A stretch of DNA of 64,000 nt from Flavihumibacter sp. UBA7668 (GCF_002483205.1 NZ_DLHM01000004.1:714962-778961), one strand, 5' to 3'; positions 25,811 to 34,969 are shown, counted from the stretch's first letter. The notes: generated by a model not told the origin, from the letters alone. Translations and numbers: made by a program.

Positions 25811-27946
25811 TTACTGTTCAATTGGATTTGGCGTGGAAATCCGGGCAGCTTCATCTGCTACCTGTTGTTTGGATCGCTTCGATTGAAGGTAAATGTATTG
25901 TTCCACCTGTGACCTGATTTTTTTTCCTGTACTTCGAACATATTCATTTTGAAGGTGGTTGTCCAGAATACGGGCTTTTACATTATCATTCAATTGAATA
26001 CTCAACATATTTTTCAATACTTTTCTAATATCGGCATCATAAACCGGACAAGTGATTTCCACCCGGTGATCGAGGTTCCGAACCATCCAGTCGGCCGAAG
26101 ATATATAAACTTTTTCTTTACCTCCGTTGTGGAAAAGGAAGACCCTGGCGTGTTCCAGGTATTCATCAACAATACTGATGGCCTGTATCGGGGTCTTGAA
26201 TTTTTTGCTTTCCGAATACATGGAAAATATGCCCCGTACAATTAATTTAACCGGCACTCCTGATCGCGCAGCTTCGTATAATTTTTCAATCAGCATTTCA
26301 TCTGAAAGTGAATTCATTTTAAGGGTTATGCCACTTGGTTTTTTCTTTTTGGCTGCTCTTATTTCCTGGTTAATGAGTTTGATTAATTCACGTCGGAGGG
26401 TACCCGGACAAGGTATCAATGATTTACATCCCTTTAAAATATCAGGGGAGGTTTTATATTTTTCGAGGTACAGAAATACTCTGTTGATGTCCGCCATGAT
26501 ACCGCGATGAGCAGTCAGCAGGCAATGATCGCCATAGATTTTTGCCGTGCTTTCATTCAAGTTTCCGGTACTGACAAAGCCATATTGAATGGTTCGGTTA
26601 TTGACTCTTTTACGGATGATACAACATTTCGCATGTACTTTCATGTTAGGAATTCCAATCAGCACACGCACACCTTCTTCTTCCAGTTTTTCTTTCCATT
26701 CCAGATTGGCTTCTTCTTCGAATCTTGCCCGAAGTTCCATCATCACGGTTACTTCTTTTCCATTTCGAACAGCATTAATTAAAGCATTGATGATTTTGGA
26801 ATTGCTGGCGAGTCGATAGGCTGTAATTTTGATAGATACAACATCCTTATCTATAGCCGCTTCCCGCAAAATATCAATAACCGGATTGAAGGAATGATAA
26901 GGGAAATGCAACATGATATCCTGATCCAGAATAACATCGGTAACTCTGGAAGTTCCTGCCAGTAAGGGATGCTGAAAGGGTTTTTTTCGGGAAGATTTTT
27001 TACTGAATACATCGGGGAAGTCCATAAAATGCCTGAAATTATGGATTCGCCCACCCGGAATAAGGTTATCCTTGCTGGTAAGATTCAATCTTCGCATCAG
27101 GAATTCGAGCAATGCAGCGTCCATTTCCTTTTCGTACACAAATCGAACCGGTTTTCCTTTACGGCGGTTTTTAACTCCCTTTTCAATTTTCTGAATGATG
27201 GTGGTGGAAACATCGTTATCGATATCGATTTCTGCATCCTTGGTTAGTTTGAAAATCCAGGACTCGAATTTTTCATAACCGAAATAGGAAAAAATGGAGG
27301 GCAGGTTAAACCTGATTATATCTTCCAGCAGAATAATATGCTTTTCTCCTTCGGGTGATGGTAACTGAATAAAACGGCCAACAGCTTTTGCAGGGATTTC
27401 AATCAGGGAATATTTACGGGAGAAATCTGCAGATTTCCGACTCATCAAAACGGCCAGGTAAAGGGATTTGTCTCGCAAATAGGGGAGTTGCGGAATCTGT
27501 TCAATCATGAGCGGGATGGTATTGACCCGTACTTCCTCTTCAAAAAATTGTTTTACAAAGAGTTTCTGTTCCCGGCTGAGCTGTTTTTCATTGATAAGGA
27601 AGATCTTTTCTTTTTTAAGATCACCTAACAACATTTCCCAGATCCGGTTGAATTCGTGTTGCTGGCGAAGAACCCGGATCATGATTTCCTCCAGAATTTT
27701 TTCCGGGGAGGCTTCCAGGTGCATATTAATCTTAACTTTTTTGCCGCCGAATTCGATCATCCTTTTCAGGGTTGCTACCCGTACACGGAAGAATTCATCC
27801 ATATTATTGGAAAATATTCCGAGAAATTTGATGCGTTCTCTTAAGGGCACACTGGGGTCTGCCGCTTCCTGTAATACTCTAGCGTTAAAGGACAACCAGG
27901 TAATATCTCTGGCAATTGTTTTTCTTTTACCATCCATATCTGTCAT
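25811..27946 (-). CDS. ppk1: Polyphosphate kinase 1
   Basis: The product of about 711 residues has the Ppk1 domain order: N-terminal helical domain (DITWLSFNARVLQEA and FLGIFSNNMDEFFRVRV), middle domain, then two PLD-like catalytic halves. VHAKCCIIRK carries the phospho-accepting His at about residue 436, STGNLNESTAKIY lies beside it and a second ARVFLFHNGGKEKVYISSAD motif follows. The enzyme polymerises the gamma-phosphate of ATP into polyphosphate, reversibly. The ATG at 27946 fits the family N-terminus; the frame is open 16 codons further upstream. The ppx gene follows 23 bp later. Confidence 0.96.
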   Translation of the reverse strand: MTDMDGKRKTIARDITWLSFNARVLQEAADPSVPLRERIKFLGIFSNNMDEFFRVRVATLKRMIEFGGKKVKINMHLEASPEKILEEIMIRVLRQQHEFNRIWEMLLGDLKKEKIFLINEKQLSREQKLFVKQFFEEEVRVNTIPLMIEQIPQLPYLRDKSLYLAVLMSRKSADFSRKYSLIEIPAKAVGRFIQLPSPEGEKHIILLEDIIRFNLPSIFSYFGYEKFESWIFKLTKDAEIDIDNDVSTTIIQKIEKGVKNRRKGKPVRFVYEKEMDAALLEFLMRRLNLTSKDNLIPGGRIHNFRHFMDFPDVFSKKSSRKKPFQHPLLAGTSRVTDVILDQDIMLHFPYHSFNPVIDILREAAIDKDVVSIKITAYRLASNSKIINALINAVRNGKEVTVMMELRARFEEEANLEWKEKLEEEGVRVLIGIPNMKVHAKCCIIRKRVNNRTIQYGFVSTGNLNESTAKIYGDHCLLTAHRGIMADINRVFLYLEKYKTSPDILKGCKSLIPCPGTLRRELIKLINQEIRAAKKKKPSGITLKMNSLSDEMLIEKLYEAARSGVPVKLIVRGIFSMYSESKKFKTPIQAISIVDEYLEHARVFLFHNGGKEKVYISSADWMVRNLDHRVEITCPVYDADIRKVLKNMLSIQLNDNVKARILDNHLQNEYVRSTGKKIRSQVEQYIYLQSKRSKQQVADEAARISTPNPIEQ

Positions 27947-28014
27947 TATCAGCCATTTATACCCCAAAGTTGGGACTCTGGCAGAAGTGCTCAAATTAAG
28001 GAATTGTTAGGATT

Positions 28015-28040
28015 CACCCGTCGGGTTTACCTGACGGGTG
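28015..28040. repeat. REP-like palindrome between ppk1 and rpmB
   Basis: CACCCGTCGGG (28015-28025) pairs with CCTGACGGGTG (28030-28040) with one G-T pair and a 4-base loop. No T tract follows on either strand. It sits in the divergent region upstream of ppk1 and resembles the palindrome at 18492-18520 in base pattern. Confidence 0.65.
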
Positions 28041-28113
28041 GTGGCTAGGAGTATCCGCTGGGTTGGTGGGTTAAGCGGCGTGGGGTGTTTTTTTTTAGTT
28101 TTTCCTTTTTACT

Positions 28114-28145
28114 TTTGATTTTCTAATTAATTCCAGCTACCTTTG
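28114..28145 (+). promoter_or_regulatory. Bacteroidetes-type promoter of the rpmB operon
   Basis: TTTG (28114-28117) is followed by 20 bp and TACCTTTG (28138-28145), a match to the TTTG / TAnnTTTG promoter pattern. It lies 21 bp upstream of the rpmB ATG. Confidence 0.75.
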
Positions 28146-28166
28146 CCGTCCTAAATTTTGACAGTC

Positions 28167-28403
28167 ATGGCTAGAGTATGTCAGGTTACGGGTAAGACGC
28201 CGATCACTGGTCACCGCGTTTCTCACTCGAATATTAAGACAAAGCGTAGATTTTTACCGAATCTGTTGACAAAGCGCTTTTATATTGCAGAAGAAGATAA
28301 GTGGATCACTTTGAAGTTGTCTGCAGAAGGGTTGCGTACCATCAACAAAAATGGTTTGTACGCTGTAGTGAAGGATTTAAGAGCGAAAGGAGCTAAAATC
28401 TAA
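28167..28403 (+). CDS. rpmB: 50S ribosomal protein L28
   Basis: The 78-residue basic protein begins MARVCQVTGKTPITGH, the L28 signature, and continues with NIKTKRRFLPNL. It is a component of the large ribosomal subunit. The ATG at 28167 is chosen because it gives the canonical MARVC start; a TTG three codons upstream is in frame. It is the first gene of the rpmB-rpmG-DUF4295-ftsY series. Confidence 0.98.
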   Translation: MARVCQVTGKTPITGHRVSHSNIKTKRRFLPNLLTKRFYIAEEDKWITLKLSAEGLRTINKNGLYAVVKDLRAKGAKI

Positions 28404-28453
28404 TTTGCGAACGTTCGCCATCCAGGTGGTGATCATTATAAAATGCATTTAAA

Positions 28454-28636
28454 ATGGCAAAGAAAGGTAACAGAGTTCAGGTGATTATGGAATGTACCGA
28501 GCATAAGACCAGCGGTCAGCCGGGTACCAGCCGTTATATCACGAACAAGAACAAGAAAAATACTCCTGAGCGTCTGGAGTTGAAAAAGTACAATCCGATT
28601 CTGAAGAAAGTGACTGTACATAAAGAAATTAAATAA
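28454..28636 (+). CDS. rpmG: 50S ribosomal protein L33
   Basis: The 60-residue protein starts MAKKGNRVQVIMECTEHK and contains GTSRYITNKNKKNTPERLEL, typical of L33. The zinc-binding CxxC pairs of some L33 versions are absent, with a single Cys present, so it is the zinc-independent form. It lies 50 bp after L28 in the ribosomal protein operon. Confidence 0.97.
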   Translation: MAKKGNRVQVIMECTEHKTSGQPGTSRYITNKNKKNTPERLELKKYNPILKKVTVHKEIK

Positions 28637-28678
28637 GGCGCGTTAACCTGATTTACAAATTTTCTAATTTAACATACC

Positions 28679-28852
28679 ATGGCAAAAGCAGCAAAAACCG
28701 CGATCAAGACCAAAGACCAGAAAGCAGCAGCTGAGGCTAAAAACTGGACTAAAGTGATCAAGGCTGTTCGCAGTCCGAAGACCGGTGCCTATACTTTTAA
28801 AGAGGCCATCGTTCACAAAGAGAAGATCAAAGATTTCTTGGGCGAAAAATAA
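28679..28852 (+). CDS. DUF4295 small basic protein
   Basis: This 57-residue lysine/alanine-rich protein begins MAKAAKTAIKTKDQKAAAE and ends with TGAYTFKEAIVHKEKIKDF. It matches the Bacteroidetes-restricted DUF4295 family, regularly encoded after rpmG and before ftsY. A ribosome-associated role is plausible from its charge and operon position but is not established. It is followed 26 bp later by a terminator. Confidence 0.92.
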   Translation: MAKAAKTAIKTKDQKAAAEAKNWTKVIKAVRSPKTGAYTFKEAIVHKEKIKDFLGEK

Positions 28853-28878
28853 TTTTGGAATCGGAAAAATTCCTACTG

Positions 28879-28909
28879 AGCTGTTCTGGTTGACCGGAAC
28901 AGCTTTTTG
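28879..28909 (+). terminator. Terminator after the ribosomal protein operon
   Basis: AGCTGTTCTGG (28879-28889) pairs with CCGGAACAGCT (28894-28904), with one G-T pair and a 4-base loop, and is followed by TTTTT. It separates DUF4295 from ftsY. Confidence 0.85.
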
Positions 28910-28963
28910 TGTTTTAAGAATCTGCGAAAAAAGGCAGAATGTCCAGTCGGCAAAGAAACCTAG

Positions 28964-28993
28964 TTGGTAGCATATAGGCGATACCGTAATTTG
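28964..28993 (+). promoter_or_regulatory. Possible ftsY promoter
   Basis: TTG (28964-28966) is separated by 19 bp from GTAATTTG (28986-28993), a near match to TAnnTTTG. It lies 44 bp upstream of the ftsY ATG and directly follows the operon terminator. Confidence 0.4.
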
Positions 28994-29037
28994 CATCCTT
29001 ATTCTGCTGGCCGTTTTAACCATTGAATCGTTTCAAT

Positions 29038-30006
29038 ATGGGATTTTTTGATAAGATATTTGGAAAGAAAGAAAAGGAGTCGCTCGACCAGGGTTTGCAA
29101 AAAACCAAGGACAGTTTTCTCAGCAAGCTTACCAAGGCCGTAGCCGGGAAGAGTACAGTTGACGAAGAAGTACTGGATAATCTGGAAGAAGCCCTGGTAA
29201 GTGCGGATGTGGGAGTGGATACGACGGTTCAATTGATAGACAGGATCGAAAAGCGGGTTGCAAAGGATAAATACCTGAATACCTCGGAACTGAACCGGAT
29301 CCTTCAGGAAGAAATTCGCGGAATCCTGGTAGATGCGCCGGAGGCTAATACCTATTCTTTCCAGTCAGAGTTGCCATCCAAACCATATGTCATGTTAGTG
29401 GTTGGAGTTAATGGTGTTGGAAAAACTACTACAATAGGAAAACTGGCTTATAATTTTAAAAAAGCGGGTAAATCGGTTTTACTGGGTGCAGCCGATACTT
29501 TTCGTGCGGCAGCAGTAGATCAGCTGACCATCTGGAGTGAGCGAACCGGTGTACCGATTGTAAAGCAGGATATGGGGTCCGATCCGGCAGCAGTTGCATT
29601 TGATACAGTTCAAAGTGGTGTTGCCAGAGGGGTGGATGTTATCATAATAGATACAGCCGGACGCTTACACAACAAAGCCCATTTGATGGATGAGCTTGGA
29701 AAGATTCGACGGGTGGTTCAAAAGGTTATTCCCGATGCGCCGCATGAAGTCTTACTGGTGCTGGATGGTTCCACGGGTCAAAATGCGCTTGAACAGGCCC
29801 GGCATTTCACGGCAACCACCGATGTTACCGCATTGGCCATCACCAAACTGGATGGAACTGCCAAAGGCGGAGTTGTTTTGGCAATCGCCAATCAGTTTAA
29901 GATCCCGGTTAAATTTATTGGTGTAGGTGAAAAAATGGAAGACCTGCTGGTCTTCGATAAACACGAATTTGTTGATAGTCTTCTAAAGACGTCAGACAGG
30001 AGTTAG
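29038..30006 (+). CDS. ftsY: Signal recognition particle receptor FtsY
   Basis: The 322-residue protein begins MGFFDKIFGKKEKESLDQGL and has an N-terminal helical N-domain. A SRP-type GTPase NG domain follows: GVNGVGKTTTIGKLA (G1, about residues 123-137), DTFRAAAVDQL, DTAGRLHNK (G3) and TKLDGTAKGG (G4). FtsY receives SRP-bound ribosomes at the membrane translocon. The acidic A-domain of enterobacteria is missing, as usual in this phylum. A large palindrome lies between it and rimO. Confidence 0.97.
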   Translation: MGFFDKIFGKKEKESLDQGLQKTKDSFLSKLTKAVAGKSTVDEEVLDNLEEALVSADVGVDTTVQLIDRIEKRVAKDKYLNTSELNRILQEEIRGILVDAPEANTYSFQSELPSKPYVMLVVGVNGVGKTTTIGKLAYNFKKAGKSVLLGAADTFRAAAVDQLTIWSERTGVPIVKQDMGSDPAAVAFDTVQSGVARGVDVIIIDTAGRLHNKAHLMDELGKIRRVVQKVIPDAPHEVLLVLDGSTGQNALEQARHFTATTDVTALAITKLDGTAKGGVVLAIANQFKIPVKFIGVGEKMEDLLVFDKHEFVDSLLKTSDRS

Positions 30007-30030
30007 AACACTGTTAGAACGGTGTTAGAG

Positions 30031-30068
30031 AGGTGTCAGACAGGTGTTCCAACACCTGTCTGACACCT
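30031..30068. repeat. Perfect 18-bp palindrome between ftsY and rimO
   Basis: AGGTGTCAGACAGGTGTT (30031-30048) is the exact inverse of 30051-30068, with a 2-base centre. Upstream, GTTAGAAC and GTGTTAGA are repeated at 30002-30030. No T tract follows, so it is more like a REP-type element than a terminator. Confidence 0.8.
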
Positions 30069-30087
30069 AAACGGTAAAACAAACAAC

Positions 30088-31440
30088 ATGAAAGTCAGAA
30101 GTCTGAAAAAGGATAAGGTGAATATTATTACACTGGGTTGTAGTAAAAATATGGTGGATAGTGAGGTGCTGAGTGGTCAGCTTCTTGCCAATGATATTGC
30201 TGTGGTACATGAAAATGCAAAACTCGACCATAATATTGTTGTTGTTAACACTTGCGGATTTATCGATAAAGCAAAAGAAGAATCCATCAATACCATCCTT
30301 GATCAGGTTGCCCTGAAACAAAAAGGTAAACTGGATAAAGTTTATGTAACCGGCTGCCTCAGTCACCGGTACAGAACAGATCTTGAAAAAGAAATCCCGG
30401 AAGTAGATGCCTGGTTTGGTACCATGGAACTCCCCTTGATCCTCAAAGAACTGGAAGCCGATTATAAAGCAGAATTGCTTGGTGAAAGAATGCTTGCTAC
30501 CCCCAAACATTATGCGTACCTGAAAATTTCAGAAGGCTGTAACCGTACCTGCTCTTTTTGTGCCATCCCTTTAATGAGAGGCGCTCATGTCAGCCGGCCA
30601 ATAGAAGATCTGGTAAAAGAAGCGGAGGGATTGGTAAAGAAAGGCGTAAAAGAAGTTATGCTCATCGCACAGGAACTGACCTATTATGGCCTGGATCTTT
30701 ACAAAAAAAGACAATTACCCGAACTGCTGAATCAACTTGCCAAAGTATCCGGACTTGAATGGATTCGCCTGCATTATGCCTATCCTTCCAAATTTCCAAT
30801 CGAAATCCTGGATGCCATCAATGCCAACCCCAATGTTTGCAATTATATTGATATGCCACTTCAACATGCTTCCAATAATATGTTAAAAGCTATGAAGCGG
30901 CAGATTACTAGAGAGGAAATGGAAGCACTTATTGGTGCAATAAGGGAAAAATCTCCCGGTATCTGTATCCGTACCACCCTTATCACAGGCTTCCCTGGCG
31001 AAACCCGCGAAGATGTGGAGGAGCTAAAAGATTTTCTTCGCCGGATGCGCTTCGACCGGGTAGGAATTTTCACCTATTCCCACGAAGAAAACACCACAGC
31101 CTATGAACTGGAAGATACTATCCCGGCTGAAGAAAAAGAAGCAAGGGCACAGGAAATAATGGAAGTTCAGCAGGAAATCAGCCTGGAAAAAAACCAGGAA
31201 AAAATAGGACATATTTTTAAGGTAATAGTTGATAAAAAGGAAGCAGGTCGTTATCTTGGAAGAACCGAATTTGACAGCGTGGAAGTGGACAATGAAGTTG
31301 TAATCAATACAGACAGAAAACTGGAACCAGGGCAATTCGTTCAGGTAAAAATCACGAAGGCCTATGATTACGACCTGGAAGGAGATCTGATAACCGAATG
31401 GAGCCAAATTGAGTCATATAATCAAACCAGGAAAACATAA
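30088..31440 (+). CDS. rimO: Ribosomal protein S12 methylthiotransferase RimO
   Basis: The 450-residue radical SAM methylthiotransferase adds a methylthio group to a conserved Asp of ribosomal protein S12. The N-terminal UPF0004 domain contributes three cysteines (TLGCSKN, NTCGFI and VTGCLSHRY) for one 4Fe-4S cluster. The radical SAM domain has CNRTCSFC (Cys151, Cys155, Cys158) for the second, and a C-terminal TRAM domain follows. The final residues lie 10 bp from the cytochrome c start, so both may be co-transcribed. Confidence 0.96.
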   Translation: MKVRSLKKDKVNIITLGCSKNMVDSEVLSGQLLANDIAVVHENAKLDHNIVVVNTCGFIDKAKEESINTILDQVALKQKGKLDKVYVTGCLSHRYRTDLEKEIPEVDAWFGTMELPLILKELEADYKAELLGERMLATPKHYAYLKISEGCNRTCSFCAIPLMRGAHVSRPIEDLVKEAEGLVKKGVKEVMLIAQELTYYGLDLYKKRQLPELLNQLAKVSGLEWIRLHYAYPSKFPIEILDAINANPNVCNYIDMPLQHASNNMLKAMKRQITREEMEALIGAIREKSPGICIRTTLITGFPGETREDVEELKDFLRRMRFDRVGIFTYSHEENTTAYELEDTIPAEEKEARAQEIMEVQQEISLEKNQEKIGHIFKVIVDKKEAGRYLGRTEFDSVEVDNEVVINTDRKLEPGQFVQVKITKAYDYDLEGDLITEWSQIESYNQTRKT

Positions 31441-31450
31441 CCAAACGAGC

Positions 31451-31855
31451 ATGAAAAAAATCGCCATTGTAACTGCACTAATTGCAGTTAGTGTTTCTTT
31501 AACCGCTTTTGTTCAGAATCCAAAGGAAGCCAGCATCAAGCGGGGCAAGGAGGTATATGAAAATAATTGTCAAAGTTGTCATCAGGAAAACGGAGAAGGT
31601 ATTGATGGCAGTTTTCCTCCACTGGCAAAATCGGATTACCTGTTGAAGGATCCCAAAAAAGCCATCACCGTTATTCTAAAAGGACTCAACGAAGAAATTA
31701 AAGTGAATGGTAAAGTGTATAGTATGATGATGCCGGAACAATCCTATCTCTCAGACGAAGAAATTGCGGACGTTACCAATTATATCCTCAACTCCTGGGG
31801 AAATAAATCAAAAGCAGTATTTACTCCCGCTCAGGTAAAAGCAGCCCGTAAATAA
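31451..31855 (+). CDS. Small periplasmic monoheme cytochrome c
   Basis: The 134-residue protein has a signal peptide (about 1-21) and a class I cytochrome c domain. CQSCH (Cys40, Cys43, His44) binds the heme and MMMPEQ near residue 97 supplies the distal Met. YLSDEEIADVTNYILNSWG is the usual C-terminal helix. It is probably a periplasmic electron carrier. It lies convergent to a molybdenum hydroxylase subunit, an enzyme class that can pass electrons to such cytochromes. The link is inferred. Its maturation would need the CcmE/CcmF proteins at the end of the window. Confidence 0.9.
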   Translation: MKKIAIVTALIAVSVSLTAFVQNPKEASIKRGKEVYENNCQSCHQENGEGIDGSFPPLAKSDYLLKDPKKAITVILKGLNEEIKVNGKVYSMMMPEQSYLSDEEIADVTNYILNSWGNKSKAVFTPAQVKAARK

Positions 31856-31883
31856 ATTAGCAGGTACTGTCAAAATGAATAAA

Positions 31884-31914
31884 TAAAAAGCCGGATCAAC
31901 TGATCCGGCTTTTT
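31884..31914. terminator. Bidirectional terminator between cytochrome c and the molybdenum hydroxylase
   Basis: AAAAGCCGGATCA pairs with TGATCCGGCTTTT across a 2-base centre. A and T runs on both sides make it work in both directions between the convergent genes. Confidence 0.88.
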
Positions 31915-31918
31915 AAAT

Positions 31919-34096
31919 TCAAGCCTCCGGCAAATTCGAAAGCGAGAAAGGCAGTTTTCGGATACGCTTTCCCGTCAGATCAAAGATCGCATTGCATAAA
32001 GCAGGCGCCAATGGTGGCAGCGTAGGCTCACCAACACCACCTGCTTTCTCCTCATTCTCCATTATAATCACTTCGATTTCCGGCGTTTCGGGTAGTCGTG
32101 GTAATTTATACTGATGGAAGTTAGTTTCAACTGCCTTTCCATCTTTAAAATTGGTGGCATGAACAGTAGCCGCACCCAAGGCCATAATAATACTTCCTTC
32201 TACCTGCTGACGGATAATAGTCGGATTCACGTACCAGCCGCAATCAATTACCACGGTCACTTTATCGATTGATATTCCATTATCACCCTTGCGCGAAACC
32301 TGTACCACTTCTCCAATGATTGATCCAAAACATTCTGCAAACGCCACGCCGTATCCTTTGCTGCGCTTATCCCAGGCCGTTACCTCTTTTACCTTATCAA
32401 TAAGTTTATGGTAACGATCGTGATCACCACCAATATGGGATTTCCTGAAAGCCAGTGGATCCTTGCCGGCTGTCGCCGCCATCTCATCCCAGAAACTTTC
32501 AAATGCAAAGGAATTGGTGGATGAATAAACCGATCTCCACCACATCACAGGAACCGGCGATTCTGTTGGCAGATCAGCAAACCGGTAGTTTGGAATGCTT
32601 TCAAAAAAAGGTTCCAACCAGCCTTCGGTTGTGCTCCGGTTATAATCCATTTTATCCGGATTCGGGGTCCACTGGTGATCCATATTCTGTCCGGATAACT
32701 TTATTTCCAAAGCATTAACCCGATCTCCCTGCAAAACTGCTTTGCAACCATATACCGCACCCGGACGAAAAGGTCCCTGTGTCATATCATCTTCCCTTGT
32801 CCAGATCACCTGAACCGGTGCTTTTATCGCTTTTGAAATCAATACAGCTTCCATTGGATAATCTGTAAAGGCTTTACGACCAAATCCTCCACCCAGAAAA
32901 GTCATAGTAACTTCCACTTTTTCGGGTGCTAATTTAAATCGCCCTGCTATATCAGATTGGATCCAGTCCGGCCCCTGTATCGGCCCCCATACCTGAATCT
33001 TATCATCTGTATAAAGTGCCGTACAATTCAGTGGTTCCATGGCACTGTGACTCTCATAGGGGGTTTCATAAACCAGGTCAAGTTTCTTTTCCGCTTTATC
33101 AAAAAAACGAACCGGATCTCCCAATGCTTTTTGCGTCAATCCGGGTTTTGCCAGATCATCGCGCATCCGTTTAAACAGAGATTCCGTACTTACTTTTTCA
33201 AAGCCAGTATCATCCCATTCTATTTCCAGTAATTTTCGTGCTTTCAACGCAGCCCAGGTATTGTCAGCAATCACGGCAATCCCCTCCCGAATCCCTGAAA
33301 AAACCGGCATTTCAACTTTTATGACATCAATCACCCCTTTAACAGCGCGTGCCTTTTTATCATTGAACGATTTCACCTTACCATGGAAACGCGGATTTCT
33401 TTCTACCACCGCATATTTCATTCCCGGTAAGGTAAAGTCAATGCCAAAAACAGCCTTTCCATTGATCTTGTCCGGGTTGTCCAATCGCGGCAAAGCTTTC
33501 CCAATAAATTTATATTCCTTTCGCGCTTTTAATGGAACAATTGCCGGCGGTACCAGGGTAGCTGCTTTCTCAACCAATTCACCATATCCTGCTTTTTTTC
33601 CGCTGGGGCGATGATAAACCACCCCTTCGGAAGCATAACATTCGCTGGCTACAACTTTCCAGTTGGAAGCTGCGGCTGCAATTAACATTTCCCTTGCGGA
33701 AGCGCCGGCGTTCAATAAGGACTTAAAAGATCCCCGAACGGTTGAACTCCCGCCGGTTATCTGACTTCCGTATTTGGATGGATGTCCCTGTGCAAATTCT
33801 ACTTTTACTTTTGCAAGATCAACCTCCAGTTCTTCGGCCACAATCTGCGGAATACTTTGATAGGCTCCCTGGCCCATTTCTGCCCGATGACTAAAAATGG
33901 TGACCAATCCCGAGCTGTCAATCCGAACCCAGGCAGTTAGATCAATCCCGGCAGCAGCAGCCTGTTCACCGCTTAAAATAACCGGCTTCCCATTGCCCAG
34001 CGCAGGCATAAAATAGCCGATGGTAAGTGCCGCGCTGGTCATACCTGATAACCGGATGAAATTCCTTCTGCTTAAAGAAGAGGATCGATCACTCAT
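31919..34096 (-). CDS. Xanthine-dehydrogenase-family molybdopterin-binding large subunit (IorB-like)
   Basis: The product of about 725 residues has a twin-arginine signal (SRRNFIRLSG at residues 10-19), so it is exported folded. Molybdenum hydroxylase motifs follow: RAEMGQGAYQSIPQIVAEEL, GGGFGRKAFTDYPMEAV and GGVGEPTLPPLAPALCNA, with the active-site Glu. The architecture matches the beta-subunit of isoquinoline 1-oxidoreductase and related aldehyde or N-heterocycle oxidases. The 2Fe-2S small subunit that normally pairs with it is not adjacent. The ATG at 34096 is chosen because it places the Tat motif near the N-terminus. Confidence 0.9.
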   Translation of the reverse strand: MSDRSSSLSRRNFIRLSGMTSAALTIGYFMPALGNGKPVILSGEQAAAAGIDLTAWVRIDSSGLVTIFSHRAEMGQGAYQSIPQIVAEELEVDLAKVKVEFAQGHPSKYGSQITGGSSTVRGSFKSLLNAGASAREMLIAAAASNWKVVASECYASEGVVYHRPSGKKAGYGELVEKAATLVPPAIVPLKARKEYKFIGKALPRLDNPDKINGKAVFGIDFTLPGMKYAVVERNPRFHGKVKSFNDKKARAVKGVIDVIKVEMPVFSGIREGIAVIADNTWAALKARKLLEIEWDDTGFEKVSTESLFKRMRDDLAKPGLTQKALGDPVRFFDKAEKKLDLVYETPYESHSAMEPLNCTALYTDDKIQVWGPIQGPDWIQSDIAGRFKLAPEKVEVTMTFLGGGFGRKAFTDYPMEAVLISKAIKAPVQVIWTREDDMTQGPFRPGAVYGCKAVLQGDRVNALEIKLSGQNMDHQWTPNPDKMDYNRSTTEGWLEPFFESIPNYRFADLPTESPVPVMWWRSVYSSTNSFAFESFWDEMAATAGKDPLAFRKSHIGGDHDRYHKLIDKVKEVTAWDKRSKGYGVAFAECFGSIIGEVVQVSRKGDNGISIDKVTVVIDCGWYVNPTIIRQQVEGSIIMALGAATVHATNFKDGKAVETNFHQYKLPRLPETPEIEVIIMENEEKAGGVGEPTLPPLAPALCNAIFDLTGKRIRKLPFSLSNLPEA

Positions 34097-34164
34097 AGAA
34101 TGAAATTTTATATAGATAGATTGTCCTGAAAAGGTACTGATTCTATTCAACTATTCCTCACCGT

Positions 34165-34854
34165 TCATCCCGCATGTTTCAATGCCTCCCGACGGGCAAG
34201 TCCGGATAATCCAATCGTTTCCACAAATTCTTCTACTTGTTCAGGGGAAGTGCGGTGGTATTGCCGAAGGGACCATCCAATGGCTTTTTGCACAAAAAAT
34301 TCTTTTTTATGCTGCAGGGCACGGACAGCTGAAAACAGGAAATCGACATCAGTTTTATTTTTATAATTAAGCTGAAAAATCAGGGCTGTTCGATTTTGCC
34401 AGATATTATCTGACTTTACCCATTCTTTCATAACAGCTCGATTTGTTTCCTCTGCTAGCCAGGTTCCTACTAGTTTGCTGGCTATAAAATCTACCGAATC
34501 CCACCATGCTTTATCCGTTACCAATTGGAGAAAATAAGTGCCGGAATAAGTATTCCATTTTTTCCTGTTTGCATACAACAATTCCATCGCTATATACTGG
34601 TACTCGCGTTCCGGGAGGAGCCAGAGCTGTTTAGCCATTTCCAAAACAGCCTCCATGGTAAGCTGTTTTGATTCTATAAGAAATGGTTTTGATAATTCTT
34701 TTCGTAGGGGTTGTGAAATACCTAAATAAACAAAGCGGTTTTTCATATAGGCTGCCATCGGTCCTGCTTTTGCAGGATCTCGGTTAAATTCCATAGCTTC
34801 TGTCAATTCTTTATACAAGGTGGCCCAATTCTTAATTCCATTTCTTGTTGACAT
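34165..34854 (-). CDS. AlkD-like DNA alkylation repair protein
   Basis: The 229-residue all-helical protein matches the AlkD/DNA_alkylation HEAT-like repeat family: MAAYMKNRFVYLGISQPLRK at the N-terminus and VQKAIGWSLRQYHRTSPEQV near the end. AlkD-type glycosylases remove bulky alkylated bases without base flipping. The conserved Trp and Asp candidates (WWDSVDFIASKLVG) are present. It is upstream of the molybdenum hydroxylase gene on the same strand with a 68-bp gap, probably without functional connection. Confidence 0.9.
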   Translation of the reverse strand: MSTRNGIKNWATLYKELTEAMEFNRDPAKAGPMAAYMKNRFVYLGISQPLRKELSKPFLIESKQLTMEAVLEMAKQLWLLPEREYQYIAMELLYANRKKWNTYSGTYFLQLVTDKAWWDSVDFIASKLVGTWLAEETNRAVMKEWVKSDNIWQNRTALIFQLNYKNKTDVDFLFSAVRALQHKKEFFVQKAIGWSLRQYHRTSPEQVEEFVETIGLSGLARREALKHAG

Positions 34855-34969
34855 ACCCGGTTAATTTCATCAAATGAAATAAATATCTATGTGTTTTAGC
34901 TTATTTCAAGGCAAAATGGAAATAAGCAGCCCAAAGTTGCGTTATATTACCAGCGATAAAACCCGGTTG

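Noticed and set aside
24900..27946. ppk1-ppx pair considered as novel
   Set aside because: Co-transcription of polyphosphate kinase and exopolyphosphatase is well known, and both genes look standard.
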